64,000 bases of DNA, taken from Lewinellaceae bacterium (GTDB lineage: Bacteria > Bacteroidota > Bacteroidia > Chitinophagales > Saprospiraceae). The stretch is taken from the NCBI GenBank assembly GCA_020636005.1, contig JACJYR010000001.1, forward strand, positions 3,467,079 to 3,531,078. The letters run 5' to 3'. This document shows positions 1 to 9,005 of this stretch, piece by piece. How positions within the stretch are numbered: position 1 is the stretch's first letter; each line of letters starts with the position of its first letter. Below the pieces are notes generated by a model that searched no databases, was not told where the DNA came from, and saw nothing but the letters and a program-made list of their open reading frames with translations. The translations under genes and the position numbers were made by a program.

Positions 1-60
1 TCAGGAATAACTTATACCCTGCTCCAACAATTGGATAATGATTTCAGAAATCTGGTTTGA
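1..60 (+). CDS. possible 3' end of an upstream gene (partial)
   Basis: Frame 1 is open from the window edge through 19 codons to a TGA at 58-60 and reads like protein (ends DNDFRNLV). It would be the C-terminal tail of a gene starting outside the window. It is too short to identify, and chance openness over 19 codons is quite possible. Confidence 0.3.
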   Translation, partial: SGITYTLLQQLDNDFRNLV

Positions 61-172
61 CCACAGACAAGATTTATCATTCCTCATCACAATTCAATGA
101 TATGTGAGGCTTGACGATTGAACCAATGTTGAGCAATCGTTATGTCCATATTGTTTTTAAAAATTTCAAAAA

Positions 173-961
173 ATGAAAAAGCAGATTCTATTAAGAAATG
201 CAAGCGTTGTTATTGCAAACATTACCCTTTTTGCTATCCTTTATTTTACATCGGCAAATACTGCCTTTGCCCAAGCACCTGTAAAAAATATTGTGCTCGT
301 TCATGGAGCCTTTACGGATGGTTCCGGCTGGGAAGGGGTCTATAAAATACTGAAAAAGAAAGGCTTCAACGTGAGTGTGGTCGGAAATCCAAATACCGGG
401 CTTGATGATGATGTTGCTGCAACAAAATTGGTGCTGGCCCGTCAGGATGGGCCAACAATCCTGGTTGGGCATTCTTATGGTGGCGCTATCATATCGGATG
501 CCGGAAATGCCTCCAAAGTGGTAGGTCTTGTTTATATCGCTGCTTTTGTACCCGGGGCCGGCGAGACCCTTTTAGCTTTGGGCCAGTCTGGGCCACCTAC
601 CCCTAATTCAGGTATTTTGACTCCGCAAGATGGTTATATCTGGTATGACAAAGCCAAGTACCATTCTGGTTTTTGTGCCGATTTAGGTAAAAAGCAGGCA
701 GAATTTATGGCCGACTCACAAATACCTGTTGCCGCTTCTGTTTTCGGTGTTACCATCAACCAACCTGCCTGGAAAACAAAGCCGAGTTGGTATGTGGTAG
801 CAGCGGAAGACCAAACCATCCCACCGGACGGGCAGCGTTTTATGGCCAAGCGTGCCAGTTCAACAGTTACCGAAATCAAGGGCAGCCATGTCGTGTTCAT
901 TTCACAGCCAAAAGCGGTTGCAGATGTAATCGAAGCAGCGGCGAAAAATGCGTACAGGTAG
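173..961 (+). CDS. exported alpha/beta hydrolase
   Basis: This 262-residue protein is a serine alpha/beta-fold hydrolase, probably an esterase-like enzyme of the AB_hydrolase_6 type. A signal peptide ends near residue 35 (TAFAQA), so it is probably periplasmic. The oxyanion-hole HG is at 44-45 and the nucleophile elbow GHSYGG places the catalytic serine at 101. Asp213 (AEDQ) and His239 (GSHV) are the likely acid and base. The length fits the family. It lies 57 bases upstream of a second alpha/beta hydrolase on the same strand and may be co-transcribed with it. The substrate cannot be told from sequence. Confidence 0.85.
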   Translation: MKKQILLRNASVVIANITLFAILYFTSANTAFAQAPVKNIVLVHGAFTDGSGWEGVYKILKKKGFNVSVVGNPNTGLDDDVAATKLVLARQDGPTILVGHSYGGAIISDAGNASKVVGLVYIAAFVPGAGETLLALGQSGPPTPNSGILTPQDGYIWYDKAKYHSGFCADLGKKQAEFMADSQIPVAASVFGVTINQPAWKTKPSWYVVAAEDQTIPPDGQRFMAKRASSTVTEIKGSHVVFISQPKAVADVIEAAAKNAYR

Positions 962-1018
962 AAGGAATTGAACATATCCAAACGGGCTTCATGTCCTATC
1001 ATTAAAAATTCACTAAAA

Positions 1019-1804
1019 ATGAAAAGCATACAATCTAAAACTGTCGTTTTCATCCATGGCGCATTTGTCAGCTATAAGGGCTGGGACCACTGGAAAGACT
1101 ATTTTGAGAGCAAGTGCTACAACACTTTTGCACCGCCCTGGCCCTACAAGGAAGCCGCCCCGGACGTGTTGCGAAGCCAGCATCCGAATTCTCCCATCGC
1201 TACGCTACGATTGGTGCAGTTGCTCAATCACTATGAGACTATTATTAAAAAATTGCCGGAAAAGCCCATCCTTATAGGGCATTCTTATGGCGGTTTGCTC
1301 ACTCAATTGCTGGTAAACCGGGGACTCGCGGCAGCAGGCATCTGCATCCATCCTGTGCCGCCACAAGGGGTCATCCCGTATGAGTTTTCGTTTTTAAAGG
1401 CGGGATGGAGGAGCCTCGGTCTGTTCACTTCTACAAAAAAGGACTACCTGATGTCATTCAAAACCTGGCAATACGCTTTCACCAACGGCATGTCGCTGGC
1501 TGAGCAGAAGGAGTCCTATGAAATGTCCGTTGTGCCGGAATCCAAGTTCTTGTCACGGGATGGGCTTTCCGCAGCAGCAAAAGTGGATTTCAAAAAACCG
1601 CACCCGCCGTTGCTTTTCATGGCAGGCACTGGCGACCATATCATGCCGTCAACGCTCACCTATCGTATTTTTAAAAAATACAGCAGGTACAAAGATTCGG
1701 TGACGGAATACAAGGAGTTCAAAGGCAAAAACCACTATGTGACTGGGCTTCCAAGTTGGAAGGAAAACGCCAATTATATCCTGAACTGGATTGATACCCA
1801 TTAA
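1019..1804 (+). CDS. alpha/beta hydrolase, cytoplasmic
   Basis: A 261-residue alpha/beta hydrolase. An upstream in-frame TTG at 968 is possible, but the ATG at 1019 gives a normal N-terminus that goes straight into the first strand (TVVFIHGAF), with no signal peptide. The nucleophile elbow is GHSYGG with Ser89. A late GTGDHIMP segment supplies the acid, and the C-terminal GKNHYVTGLP motif supplies the histidine. The same C-terminal motif recurs in a decayed copy at 4320-4440, so the family has been duplicated locally. The substrate is unknown. Confidence 0.8.
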   Translation: MKSIQSKTVVFIHGAFVSYKGWDHWKDYFESKCYNTFAPPWPYKEAAPDVLRSQHPNSPIATLRLVQLLNHYETIIKKLPEKPILIGHSYGGLLTQLLVNRGLAAAGICIHPVPPQGVIPYEFSFLKAGWRSLGLFTSTKKDYLMSFKTWQYAFTNGMSLAEQKESYEMSVVPESKFLSRDGLSAAAKVDFKKPHPPLLFMAGTGDHIMPSTLTYRIFKKYSRYKDSVTEYKEFKGKNHYVTGLPSWKENANYILNWIDTH

Positions 1805-1831
1805 GCGTATAGTATAACAATCAGGTTGGTT

Positions 1832-4084
1832 TTATGCCGTCCATGGTACGCCGTCCGTTAAAAAGTCGGATTTCACAACCCGTTGATTTTCAAAAGTGAC
1901 GGTAACAGTCAAACCTTTCTCATTTGTTAATTCAAAGTTTCCCTGCAATTGTTTGCTCAATCCTTTCATCAGACTCATACCGAGCGAATTGCACTGGTCA
2001 ACGTCAAAATCAAGTGGCAAACCGATGCCGTTGTCTGCTACTTTCAGGGTGCAATGATTGTCGTCAGTATGGCACATTGAAATGGCAACGGCCCCGGCTT
2101 TTTTGTTCGGGAAGGCGTATTTAATGGTGTTGGAAATAGCTTCGTTAAGTATCAAGCCTACCGGTACGGCATGGGTCACGTCGAGCTTGACCGACTCAAT
2201 TTGCAGGTCGAGGCGGATGGTTTTTCCCGTGTCGAAACTATCCTGCAAATAGTCGGTCAGTTCACGAATGTAGGTGGGCATGTCAATCAGCGCTATGTCT
2301 TTGGATTGGTACAGCTTCTGGTGAATCAGCGAAATGGATTGGATACGGTGTTGGCTGTCCCGAATAGCGGCCAGCGCCGTATCATTGTCCAAAAAAACAG
2401 ATTGGGAGTTGAGCAGGCTCATCACGATTTGCAGGTTGTTTTTTACCCGGTGGTGGATTTCCCGCAGCAAGCGTTCTTTATCATCCAATAGGGCCTGCAG
2501 TGTGTTGTTGGTCTGGTTGATTTCGATTTGCTGCAATTCCAGTTGGCGGCTGCTGCGCTGTTTGAGTCGGAAGCGGTTATAGACCAGCCCCAAAATGATG
2601 AGCAAGAGGACGCCACCGCAAAAAGTGAGATTTTTGACCAAGTTCGCTTGCCTCAACCTGCTTTCCTGAAGGCTGCCTGTGTTTTGCAGCAATTTGATGT
2701 CCCGTTCTTTATTTTTGGTTTCATACTGTATTTGCAGCTCTTCGATTTGGCGGCTTTTAGTTTCATTGAAAATGGAATCATGCAGAATTTTGAATTGCTG
2801 CATATGCCGGATAGCGGAAAGGTAATTACCTGCTGCCGAATCCACCTTAAACAACAGTAAGTTCGTTTCCTCCAGTTGATGGATGGTTGAGGTCCCTTTT
2901 GGGGAAAACAATGCTTTTTTGAGATAGGGCTCAGCCTTTTTATAGTGATGGGTCTTTACATAAAACTGACCCATGATAAAATTTACAATAGAAGTATAGC
3001 TGTTTTGATACTTTAATAAGCTTTCCTGTTCAACCATTTCCAAATAAGACCTTTCAGCTTGGTCATATTGTTGAAATGCATAGTAACAATCACCCAATGC
3101 ATAGGCCAAAAGAGATTTATCATATATCTTGACTGGAGGTTCTGTTGTTAAAATATTTTGTACAAAAGACATGGCTTCTTGCGACCTGCCAAGTTTTAAC
3201 AAACCTTTTGCGATAGCACATGCGACTGCATAATTTTCACCCACCCGTCTTGAATAGGATTTTTTAAAAAATTCCACACTTTTTTCCGTTTGCCCCAATT
3301 CTCTGTAAATCATCGCCAGCCGATAATAAAAGGTGTGGGCAGCGATACTGTCGCAGGTCTCTTCCATGCTTTGTATCATCTCAAGACCATAATACAGTGC
3401 ATTGTTTAGATTGCCTTTTATCGTACTTATTTCTGCCAACAAATTATAGGTATAATGTAAGTTGCGGAAGCCAATTGCTTTATACTGTCCGATTGCTTCC
3501 AGTGCTTCTTCTTCGCTCTCATCCAACTTGCCTTGTAACTTGTGTATTTCTGCAATTTTCCTCAAAGCATCAGTTGCTTGTATTGTGTCACCAACCTGCC
3601 CGAACAAAGCCCTGGCTTGTTCAAAGTAGCTTATTATTTCATCATAAGTGCTGTTGCTCCAAAACATGTGGTAAGCCATGGTCATCAATGCTTTTCCTTC
3701 TGATGCTTTGTCACCATTGTCCCGATACTTTTGTAAAACCTGCATGAAAGCCTCCCTACCTTGCACCACTTCCCGTCTTTTAAAATGGCAATAGCCTATC
3801 ATCCAGCTACTTTCTTCTATCCATTTTTCATCGTTCAATGCTTCGCTCAATGCCATTGCCTGCTGGGAATAATAAAGTGCGCTATCCAAATCGGGTTTAA
3901 AATCTTCAGGCCTTGCCAAATAATATGAGCATAGCTCCAGCAACAATTTTACCCGGCTGCTATCTGCTGGGGTTTTATATAGCAATACTTTTAGCTTGTC
4001 AGGGCTGCCCAAGGTCTGTGCTTGCACCATGACCGGTAAAAGAAAGAATAGAAGCGCACTGAAAAAAGATTGCAACTTGGCCAT
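1832..4084 (-). CDS. TPR-containing sensor histidine kinase (HisKA_2 type)
   Basis: A 750-residue signalling kinase. A signal peptide (ending MVQAQ) is followed by about 400 residues of tetratricopeptide-like helical repeats, predicted periplasmic. A coiled segment and one transmembrane helix (LTFCGGVLLLIILGLVY) follow. The cytoplasmic part starts with EIHHRVKNN around residue 547, the phospho-acceptor signature of the HisKA_2/HWE-related kinases, and ends in a HATPase_c domain with N-box (NEAISNTIKYAF) and G1 box (DNGIGLP). No response regulator is adjacent, so the partner is encoded elsewhere. It is convergent with the hydrolase gene at 1019-1804. Confidence 0.88.
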   Translation of the reverse strand: MAKLQSFFSALLFFLLPVMVQAQTLGSPDKLKVLLYKTPADSSRVKLLLELCSYYLARPEDFKPDLDSALYYSQQAMALSEALNDEKWIEESSWMIGYCHFKRREVVQGREAFMQVLQKYRDNGDKASEGKALMTMAYHMFWSNSTYDEIISYFEQARALFGQVGDTIQATDALRKIAEIHKLQGKLDESEEEALEAIGQYKAIGFRNLHYTYNLLAEISTIKGNLNNALYYGLEMIQSMEETCDSIAAHTFYYRLAMIYRELGQTEKSVEFFKKSYSRRVGENYAVACAIAKGLLKLGRSQEAMSFVQNILTTEPPVKIYDKSLLAYALGDCYYAFQQYDQAERSYLEMVEQESLLKYQNSYTSIVNFIMGQFYVKTHHYKKAEPYLKKALFSPKGTSTIHQLEETNLLLFKVDSAAGNYLSAIRHMQQFKILHDSIFNETKSRQIEELQIQYETKNKERDIKLLQNTGSLQESRLRQANLVKNLTFCGGVLLLIILGLVYNRFRLKQRSSRQLELQQIEINQTNNTLQALLDDKERLLREIHHRVKNNLQIVMSLLNSQSVFLDNDTALAAIRDSQHRIQSISLIHQKLYQSKDIALIDMPTYIRELTDYLQDSFDTGKTIRLDLQIESVKLDVTHAVPVGLILNEAISNTIKYAFPNKKAGAVAISMCHTDDNHCTLKVADNGIGLPLDFDVDQCNSLGMSLMKGLSKQLQGNFELTNEKGLTVTVTFENQRVVKSDFLTDGVPWTA

Positions 4085-4319
4085 AAATGTGAGTGGTGTA
4101 ACTGTCCTGAAAACTTTTTAAAGACAATTATAGTGGCTGTATAATTGGAAGCAAGGTACAGGGATAATCAAGACATTTTATAATACAACTTTATTTCGCT
4201 GTCCTATTCGTTGAACAACGAAATAGCGTTGCTTTTTTTTAAAGAAATCACATGTAAGTATAAGATTATCAGATGGTTATGGTATTGGCATCCTGTTTGG
4301 CTAATTGAGAAATAACAAT
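4085..4319. other. intergenic region, nothing recognised
   Basis: This AT-rich stretch lies upstream of the divergent kinase gene and before the decayed hydrolase fragment. It must hold the kinase promoter on the minus strand, but no convincing -33/-7 pair, RNA gene or repeat was seen. Confidence 0.4.
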
Positions 4320-4440
4320 GTAGTCATATCCAGAAAATATCAGTTCAACATAGCGTACGAAGAATTCAATGGACATCAACACTATGTAACAGGGTTGCCT
4401 GCAAAAGGCGAGAAGGAACTGACTATATTTTAAATGGTAT
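4320..4440 (+). pseudogene. remnant of an alpha/beta hydrolase C-terminus
   Basis: One frame reads SRKYQFNIAYEEF, then GHQHYVTGLP, before a stop near 4430. This aligns with the C-terminal end of the hydrolase at 1019-1804 (SRYKDSVTEYKEF, then GKNHYVTGLP). After a one-base frame change the DNA continues as YILNG, matching YILNW of the intact gene. No N-terminal part and no nucleophile elbow remain. This is best read as the last 35-40 codons of a deleted, frameshifted paralogue. Confidence 0.75.
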
Positions 4441-4471
4441 CAATAATTCATAAAATCAAAAAATAGCAATC

Positions 4472-5494
4472 ATGGACACACTTGTAATTCAATCAAAATC
4501 CAAGTTTTTTGGAAAGCAAAATTTTTCCTTATTAATCGGCTTATTTATATTGATAATCGGCTCGGTCGCTTGTAATCAAAAAAATGAACCGGAGGAATAT
4601 GCCACGACTGACAAAGTGGAAAACAGCGACAACCCAACCCTCCAGCCCGCCTCACCGCCTTCAAATTTTCAACATAAGACTGCCAATGTAAATGGTATCA
4701 ATATACATTATGTAATAGGGGGAAAAGGTGAGCCATTGGTATTGATACATGGTTTTGGGCAAAACTGGTATATGTGGAACAGGTTGTTGCCAGAGCTTTC
4801 AAAACACTTTACTGTAATCGTCCCCGACTTGAGGGGGGTGGGCGAATCCGATAAACCTACGGATGGATATGATAAAAAAACGATGGCAAGCGATATACAT
4901 GAATTGGTAAAAAAACTTGGATACCAGAGCATCAACCTGGCCGGCCATGATATTGGCTTGATGGTAGCTTATGCCTATGCTGCCCAATATAGCGATGAAG
5001 TAAAGAAAGTAGCTTTAATGGATGCCCTGTTGCCCGGTGTCGAGCCGGTATGGAGCCAAGTATCAGCTTCCGCCTGGTGGTTTGGGTTCTTTGCGTGGCC
5101 TGCCTCTGGCGAACTGGTGGCAGGTAAAGAGCGGCAGTTCCTGACCAATTTCTGGCCACAGGTAGGGCATGCGAAAGACCCGTTTACCGAAGAAGAAACC
5201 AAGGAGTTTATCAGGGCCTACGCCCAACCCGGCGCAACGACCGGCAGTTTTCACTGGTTTGGTGCTTTCGCAAAAGACGGGGAAGATAACAAACTGTTTT
5301 CGCAAAAAAAATTAGAGATGCCATTGCTCGCCATGGGCGGAGAATATTTTGCTGCGTCATTTTTGGCAGAACATTCCAAGCAGGTGGCAATAAATGTGAA
5401 AGAAGCAAACATCAAAGGCTCTGGACACTGGGTGGTACAGGAAAATACTGCCCAGGTACAGCAGGAATTACTGGACTTTTTTACCAGCAAATAA
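4472..5494 (+). CDS. alpha/beta hydrolase lipoprotein, epoxide hydrolase/dehalogenase type
   Basis: A 340-residue protein with a lipoprotein signal (hydrophobic stretch then GSVAC, Cys near 34), so it is probably membrane anchored. The hydrolase domain starts around residue 70 with HGFGQNWYMW. The nucleophile elbow is AGHDIG, with Asp160 instead of serine, as in soluble epoxide hydrolases and haloalkane or haloacetate dehalogenases. A DLRGVGESDKP motif precedes it and GSGHWVVQE at the C-terminus provides the catalytic histidine. The exact substrate is not determinable. The gene stands alone downstream of a decayed hydrolase and upstream of an isochorismatase-type hydrolase. Confidence 0.82.
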   Translation: MDTLVIQSKSKFFGKQNFSLLIGLFILIIGSVACNQKNEPEEYATTDKVENSDNPTLQPASPPSNFQHKTANVNGINIHYVIGGKGEPLVLIHGFGQNWYMWNRLLPELSKHFTVIVPDLRGVGESDKPTDGYDKKTMASDIHELVKKLGYQSINLAGHDIGLMVAYAYAAQYSDEVKKVALMDALLPGVEPVWSQVSASAWWFGFFAWPASGELVAGKERQFLTNFWPQVGHAKDPFTEEETKEFIRAYAQPGATTGSFHWFGAFAKDGEDNKLFSQKKLEMPLLAMGGEYFAASFLAEHSKQVAINVKEANIKGSGHWVVQENTAQVQQELLDFFTSK

Positions 5495-5607
5495 GCTTTC
5501 CCTAACAGTTATTGGAATATAGATATACTCCATCATTGCTGGTGGATGTATAGAGAATATAATTTTCAAAATCTTAATAATTTTTCAAAATCTTAAAACT
5601 CGAAATC

Positions 5608-6309
5608 ATGAAAAAGTCAATCAAAACAATCTTCAACTTATTATTTGTGGCCTTTTTTACGGTCAATGCCCAAGCACAAAAACCTTCGCCTGATCTGCTC
5701 GATCCAACCAATCATATGCTGGTATTGATTGACCACGAGGGGCAAATGAGTTTTGCCGTCAAAAACATCCCCGGCGACCAGTTGCGCAACAACACGGCCA
5801 TTGTTGCCGGAGCCTCCAAAATCTTCAACGTGCCTACCGTAGTTACAACGGTAGCGGAAAAATCCTTCAGCGGACCGGTCTTCCCGGAAATCATGGAATT
5901 TTACCCGCAAAGCACCAGCAATTACATTGACCGGACGACCATGAATTCCTGGGAAGATGTCAATGCATACAAAGCCATTACTGGTAAAAACAAGCGGAAA
6001 ATCGTTCTCGCAGGTTTGTGGACCAGCGTGTGCATCGTCGGCCCTGCCTTGTCCGCCAAATCAGATGGCTATGATGTCTATGTCATCACCGATGCTTGCG
6101 GGGATGTCAGTCAGGAAGCGCATGATATGTCCATCCACCGGATGATGCAGGCGGGTGTGAAAATGATGACTTCCGTTCAATATTTACTGGAATTGCAACG
6201 GGACTGGGCAAGGGGTGCCACCTATAAACCCGTCAATGATTTAATCGTGAAATACGGCGGCAGTTATGGGGTCGGCATCCAGTATGCCAGGGAGATGTTA
6301 AACCATTAA
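5608..6309 (+). CDS. exported isochorismatase-family cysteine hydrolase
   Basis: A 233-residue isochorismatase-fold hydrolase with an N-terminal signal peptide (cleavage after AQAQ), which is unusual for a mainly cytoplasmic family. Asp42 (LVLIDHEGQ) and Cys142 (GLWTSVCIVGPA) are the likely catalytic pair, and the ITDACGDVS strand follows as in YcaC-like hydrolases. It probably hydrolyses an amide or related bond. A 113-base gap separates it from the preceding hydrolase. It may belong to a small group of exported hydrolases with the amidohydrolase downstream. Confidence 0.85.
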   Translation: MKKSIKTIFNLLFVAFFTVNAQAQKPSPDLLDPTNHMLVLIDHEGQMSFAVKNIPGDQLRNNTAIVAGASKIFNVPTVVTTVAEKSFSGPVFPEIMEFYPQSTSNYIDRTTMNSWEDVNAYKAITGKNKRKIVLAGLWTSVCIVGPALSAKSDGYDVYVITDACGDVSQEAHDMSIHRMMQAGVKMMTSVQYLLELQRDWARGATYKPVNDLIVKYGGSYGVGIQYAREMLNH

Positions 6310-6311
6310 AA

Positions 6312-6415
6312 CGTTTGAGGTAGTAGGAATTTGTTTAAAATCGTTTGAATTGTTGCACAGGCTTGATTTTCAATGCCATACAACAATATCTAACTATTTC
6401 AAACCACCTCAAACG
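6312..6415. repeat. inverted repeat with short direct repeats
   Basis: The 10-base arm CGTTTGAGGT at 6312-6321 is perfectly complementary to 6406-6415. The right side is also made of imperfect 10-base units (TATTTCAAAC, CACCTCAAAC, GACTTCAAGC). It may be a dispersed genomic repeat or a long-range terminator stem after the isochorismatase gene. Confidence 0.5.
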
Positions 6416-6492
6416 ACTTCAAGCAATATTATCCTGCGTATTCCTCTTTTAACAGAAGCAGGTAATTGCCTGCTTCTTTAATTCTTTCCGTG

Positions 6493-8268
6493 ATGAAATT
6501 TCTATATTCTATACCATTTCTTATTTTCTTGTCTTATTCTCCAACTGTCCTTTCCCAAACAAAGGCGGATATTATCATCATCAATGGAAAAATGACCACT
6601 TTGGATGATGACAATATAAATGCGGAAGCGGTGGCAATTGCTGGCAACAAAATATTATCTCTTGGCAATAATATGCAGGTTCTAAAATTCAAAAGCAATA
6701 AGACGGCATTAATTGACGCAAAGGGAAAAACCATCATACCCGGACTCTTCGATACCCACCTGCACGTCATCCGGGGCGGGCGGTTTTACAATGCTGAACT
6801 CCGTTGGGACGGAGTAAAATCCCTGAAGCGGGCACTCGAAATGCTGAAAGAACAGGCTGAACGCACACCCGAAGGCCAATGGGTGCGGGTGGTCGGTGGC
6901 TGGAACGAATACCAGTTTGAAGAAAAACGCCTGCCGACTTTGGAAGAAATCAACGCAGCTACCGGCAACACACCCACTTTTATACTTTATCTATATGGTA
7001 AGGCATGGCTGAACAAAGCTGGGCTAAAAAAGCTCAATATCACCAGCGAAACCCCAAGCCCGCCGGGTGGCCTGATTGAAAAAGACAGCAACGGCAACCC
7101 AACCGGATTGCTGCTGGCCGAGCCGAACGCCTTTATTTTATACTCGACTTTGGCAAAACTGCCAGAACTGACTTATGAGGAAAAAATCAACTCCACCCTG
7201 CAATACATGACCGAACTGAACCGCCTCGGCGTTACCGCCGTCATGGATGCGGGCGGGGGATTTCAAAATTTCCCCGATGATTATGGCATCACCGATTCAT
7301 TGAACAAGGCGGGGAAAATAACTGTCCGTTTACCCTACTTCCTCTTTGCCCAAAAGAAAGGTACGGAACTGGATGATTTCACCAAATGGACGGGCATGGT
7401 GGACATTGATAACCATCACCCCAACGGTCAAAATGAAATAGAGTACCACGTGGAAGGCGGCGGCGAAAATCTCGTCGCCGATGCAGGGGATTTTGAAAAT
7501 TTCCTGTTCCCCCGGCCTGAACTGCCCGCCAGCATGGAAGGGAACCTCAAACCCGTCATCCAGATTTTGGTCAAAAACCGCTGGCCTTTCCGACTTCATG
7601 CCACCTATAATGAAAGTATCACGAGGGACCTGAATGTCATCGAGGAAGTCAACCGGGAAACACCGCTCAATGGACTGGTCTGGCTGATTGACCATGCGGA
7701 AACCATCAGCAACGAAAACTTACAGCGCATCAAAGCACTCGGTGGCGGTATTGCCATCCAGCACCGCATGGCCTACCAGGGTGAAAGTTTCATCCGTCGT
7801 TACGGGAGAAAAGCAGCCGCTGCTTCCCCGCCCGTCAAGCAGATGCTCGAACTGGGCATCCCCGTAGCACTGGGCACGGACGGCACTCGAGTCGCTTCCT
7901 ACAACCCCTGGGTGGCGCTCGCTTGGATTACCACCGGAAAAACCATTGGTGGCGTACAGGTCATGGACAAACAGAACACTTTGGACAGGATAACCGCCCT
8001 GAAACTCATCACCCACAACGGGTATGAACTTATAAAAGAAGCCAATAAGGGAATAATCAAGGCAGGCTATTTTGCCGACCTCGTTATTTTAGACAAGGAC
8101 TATTTCACAGTTCCCGACGGACAAATTGCTTCCATTTCTTCGCTCCTAACCATCGTGGACGGCAAGGTTGTATATGGCGCTGGCGAGTTTGAAAGTATTT
8201 CACCGAAAAAACTGACGGTGATACCTGAGTGGTCACCGGTGAAATATTATGGCGGTTATCAGGAATAG
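6493..8268 (+). CDS. exported amidohydrolase (YtcJ-like, Amidohydro_3)
   Basis: A metal-dependent amidohydrolase of 591 residues. The ATG at 6493 is preferred over 6466 because it begins a clean signal peptide (ending VLSQT). The mature part starts with the composite beta domain (IIIINGKMTT). The metal-binding FDTHLH motif comes next, then a TIM barrel with WLIDHAE and the late GTDGT motif, and a closing beta strand (VDGKVVYGAGEF). Such enzymes cleave N-acyl amides, carbamates or lactams, and the substrate here is unknown. It follows the isochorismatase-like hydrolase by 180 bases. Confidence 0.87.
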   Translation: MKFLYSIPFLIFLSYSPTVLSQTKADIIIINGKMTTLDDDNINAEAVAIAGNKILSLGNNMQVLKFKSNKTALIDAKGKTIIPGLFDTHLHVIRGGRFYNAELRWDGVKSLKRALEMLKEQAERTPEGQWVRVVGGWNEYQFEEKRLPTLEEINAATGNTPTFILYLYGKAWLNKAGLKKLNITSETPSPPGGLIEKDSNGNPTGLLLAEPNAFILYSTLAKLPELTYEEKINSTLQYMTELNRLGVTAVMDAGGGFQNFPDDYGITDSLNKAGKITVRLPYFLFAQKKGTELDDFTKWTGMVDIDNHHPNGQNEIEYHVEGGGENLVADAGDFENFLFPRPELPASMEGNLKPVIQILVKNRWPFRLHATYNESITRDLNVIEEVNRETPLNGLVWLIDHAETISNENLQRIKALGGGIAIQHRMAYQGESFIRRYGRKAAAASPPVKQMLELGIPVALGTDGTRVASYNPWVALAWITTGKTIGGVQVMDKQNTLDRITALKLITHNGYELIKEANKGIIKAGYFADLVILDKDYFTVPDGQIASISSLLTIVDGKVVYGAGEFESISPKKLTVIPEWSPVKYYGGYQE

Positions 8269-8330
8269 GCATTCAAGTCAGACAGCAGCTTGTACCGCCG
8301 AAAATAAGTTTTTATATAATGCTACCGGGC

Positions 8331-8479
8331 GTCCCAGCGGGACGGAATCTTTGTAGCTTGTCATGAACCGAGGCCTTTCGTTCCGTAGGAACGATATGCC
8401 GTTGCTTCTCGATACCGTTCCGATGGAACGGACACCATTGATGCATACAAATCCTACAAAGATTCCGTCCCGATGGGAC
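8331..8479. repeat. dispersed inverted-repeat element (REP/MITE-like)
   Basis: Left arm 8331-8356 and right arm 8454-8479 are 26 bases each and complementary except at one position. The interior has two further hairpins, GTTCCGTAGGAAC and CCGTTCCGATGGAACGG, so the element can fold into a cloverleaf-like structure. It sits between two same-strand genes with no coding frame. It resembles short palindromic elements that recur between genes in Bacteroidota. Confidence 0.7.
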
Positions 8480-8552
8480 TGTCATTCTTAAAAACTTTTT
8501 TTCAGCAGCCTGGAGTTGCCCCCTGACTTGATTTGACAATAAAAATTTCATC

Positions 8553-9002
8553 ATGAAAACCATCTACTTCTTCCTCCTCATGGCAGTCGTCGCAGGTGCG
8601 GTACTGCCTGTGCAGGCCGGCCTGAATGCCAAAATGGGCAGGGCTGTTGGCGACCCGGTGTATGCAGCGCTGATTTCCTTCGTCATTGGCTCCATCGGCC
8701 TTTTCGTTTACACGCTCATCACCAAAGTTGAACTGGGACAAATCAACCAAGTGGGGTCGGTGCATTGGTCGGTGTGGTCTGCCGGGTTCATGGGAGCATT
8801 TTATGTGGCGGCGGTTATTGTACTTGTGCCAAAAATCGGGGCGGCCCTTACTTTCGGGCTGGTCATCACGGGGCAATTGGGGCTATCGCTCCTGCTCGAC
8901 CATTTCGGGCTGTTGGGGCTGTCCGTTCATGCCATCAATTGGCAACGAACCATAGGCATGGCCTTGATAGTTGGTGGCGTATTGCTCATCCGTAATTATT
9001 GA
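8553..9002 (+). CDS. DMT-superfamily transporter, YdcZ/DUF606 family
   Basis: A 149-residue integral membrane protein with five predicted transmembrane helices. The motifs LPVQAGLNAKMG near the N-terminus and the ending AINWQRTIGMALIVGGVLLIRNY are typical of the YdcZ (DUF606) branch of the drug/metabolite transporter superfamily, which often acts as pairs of small subunits. Only one subunit is present here. The next gene starts four bases after its stop, so the two are probably translationally coupled. The substrate is unknown. Confidence 0.85.
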   Translation: MKTIYFFLLMAVVAGAVLPVQAGLNAKMGRAVGDPVYAALISFVIGSIGLFVYTLITKVELGQINQVGSVHWSVWSAGFMGAFYVAAVIVLVPKIGAALTFGLVITGQLGLSLLLDHFGLLGLSVHAINWQRTIGMALIVGGVLLIRNY

Positions 9003-9005
9003 CCC

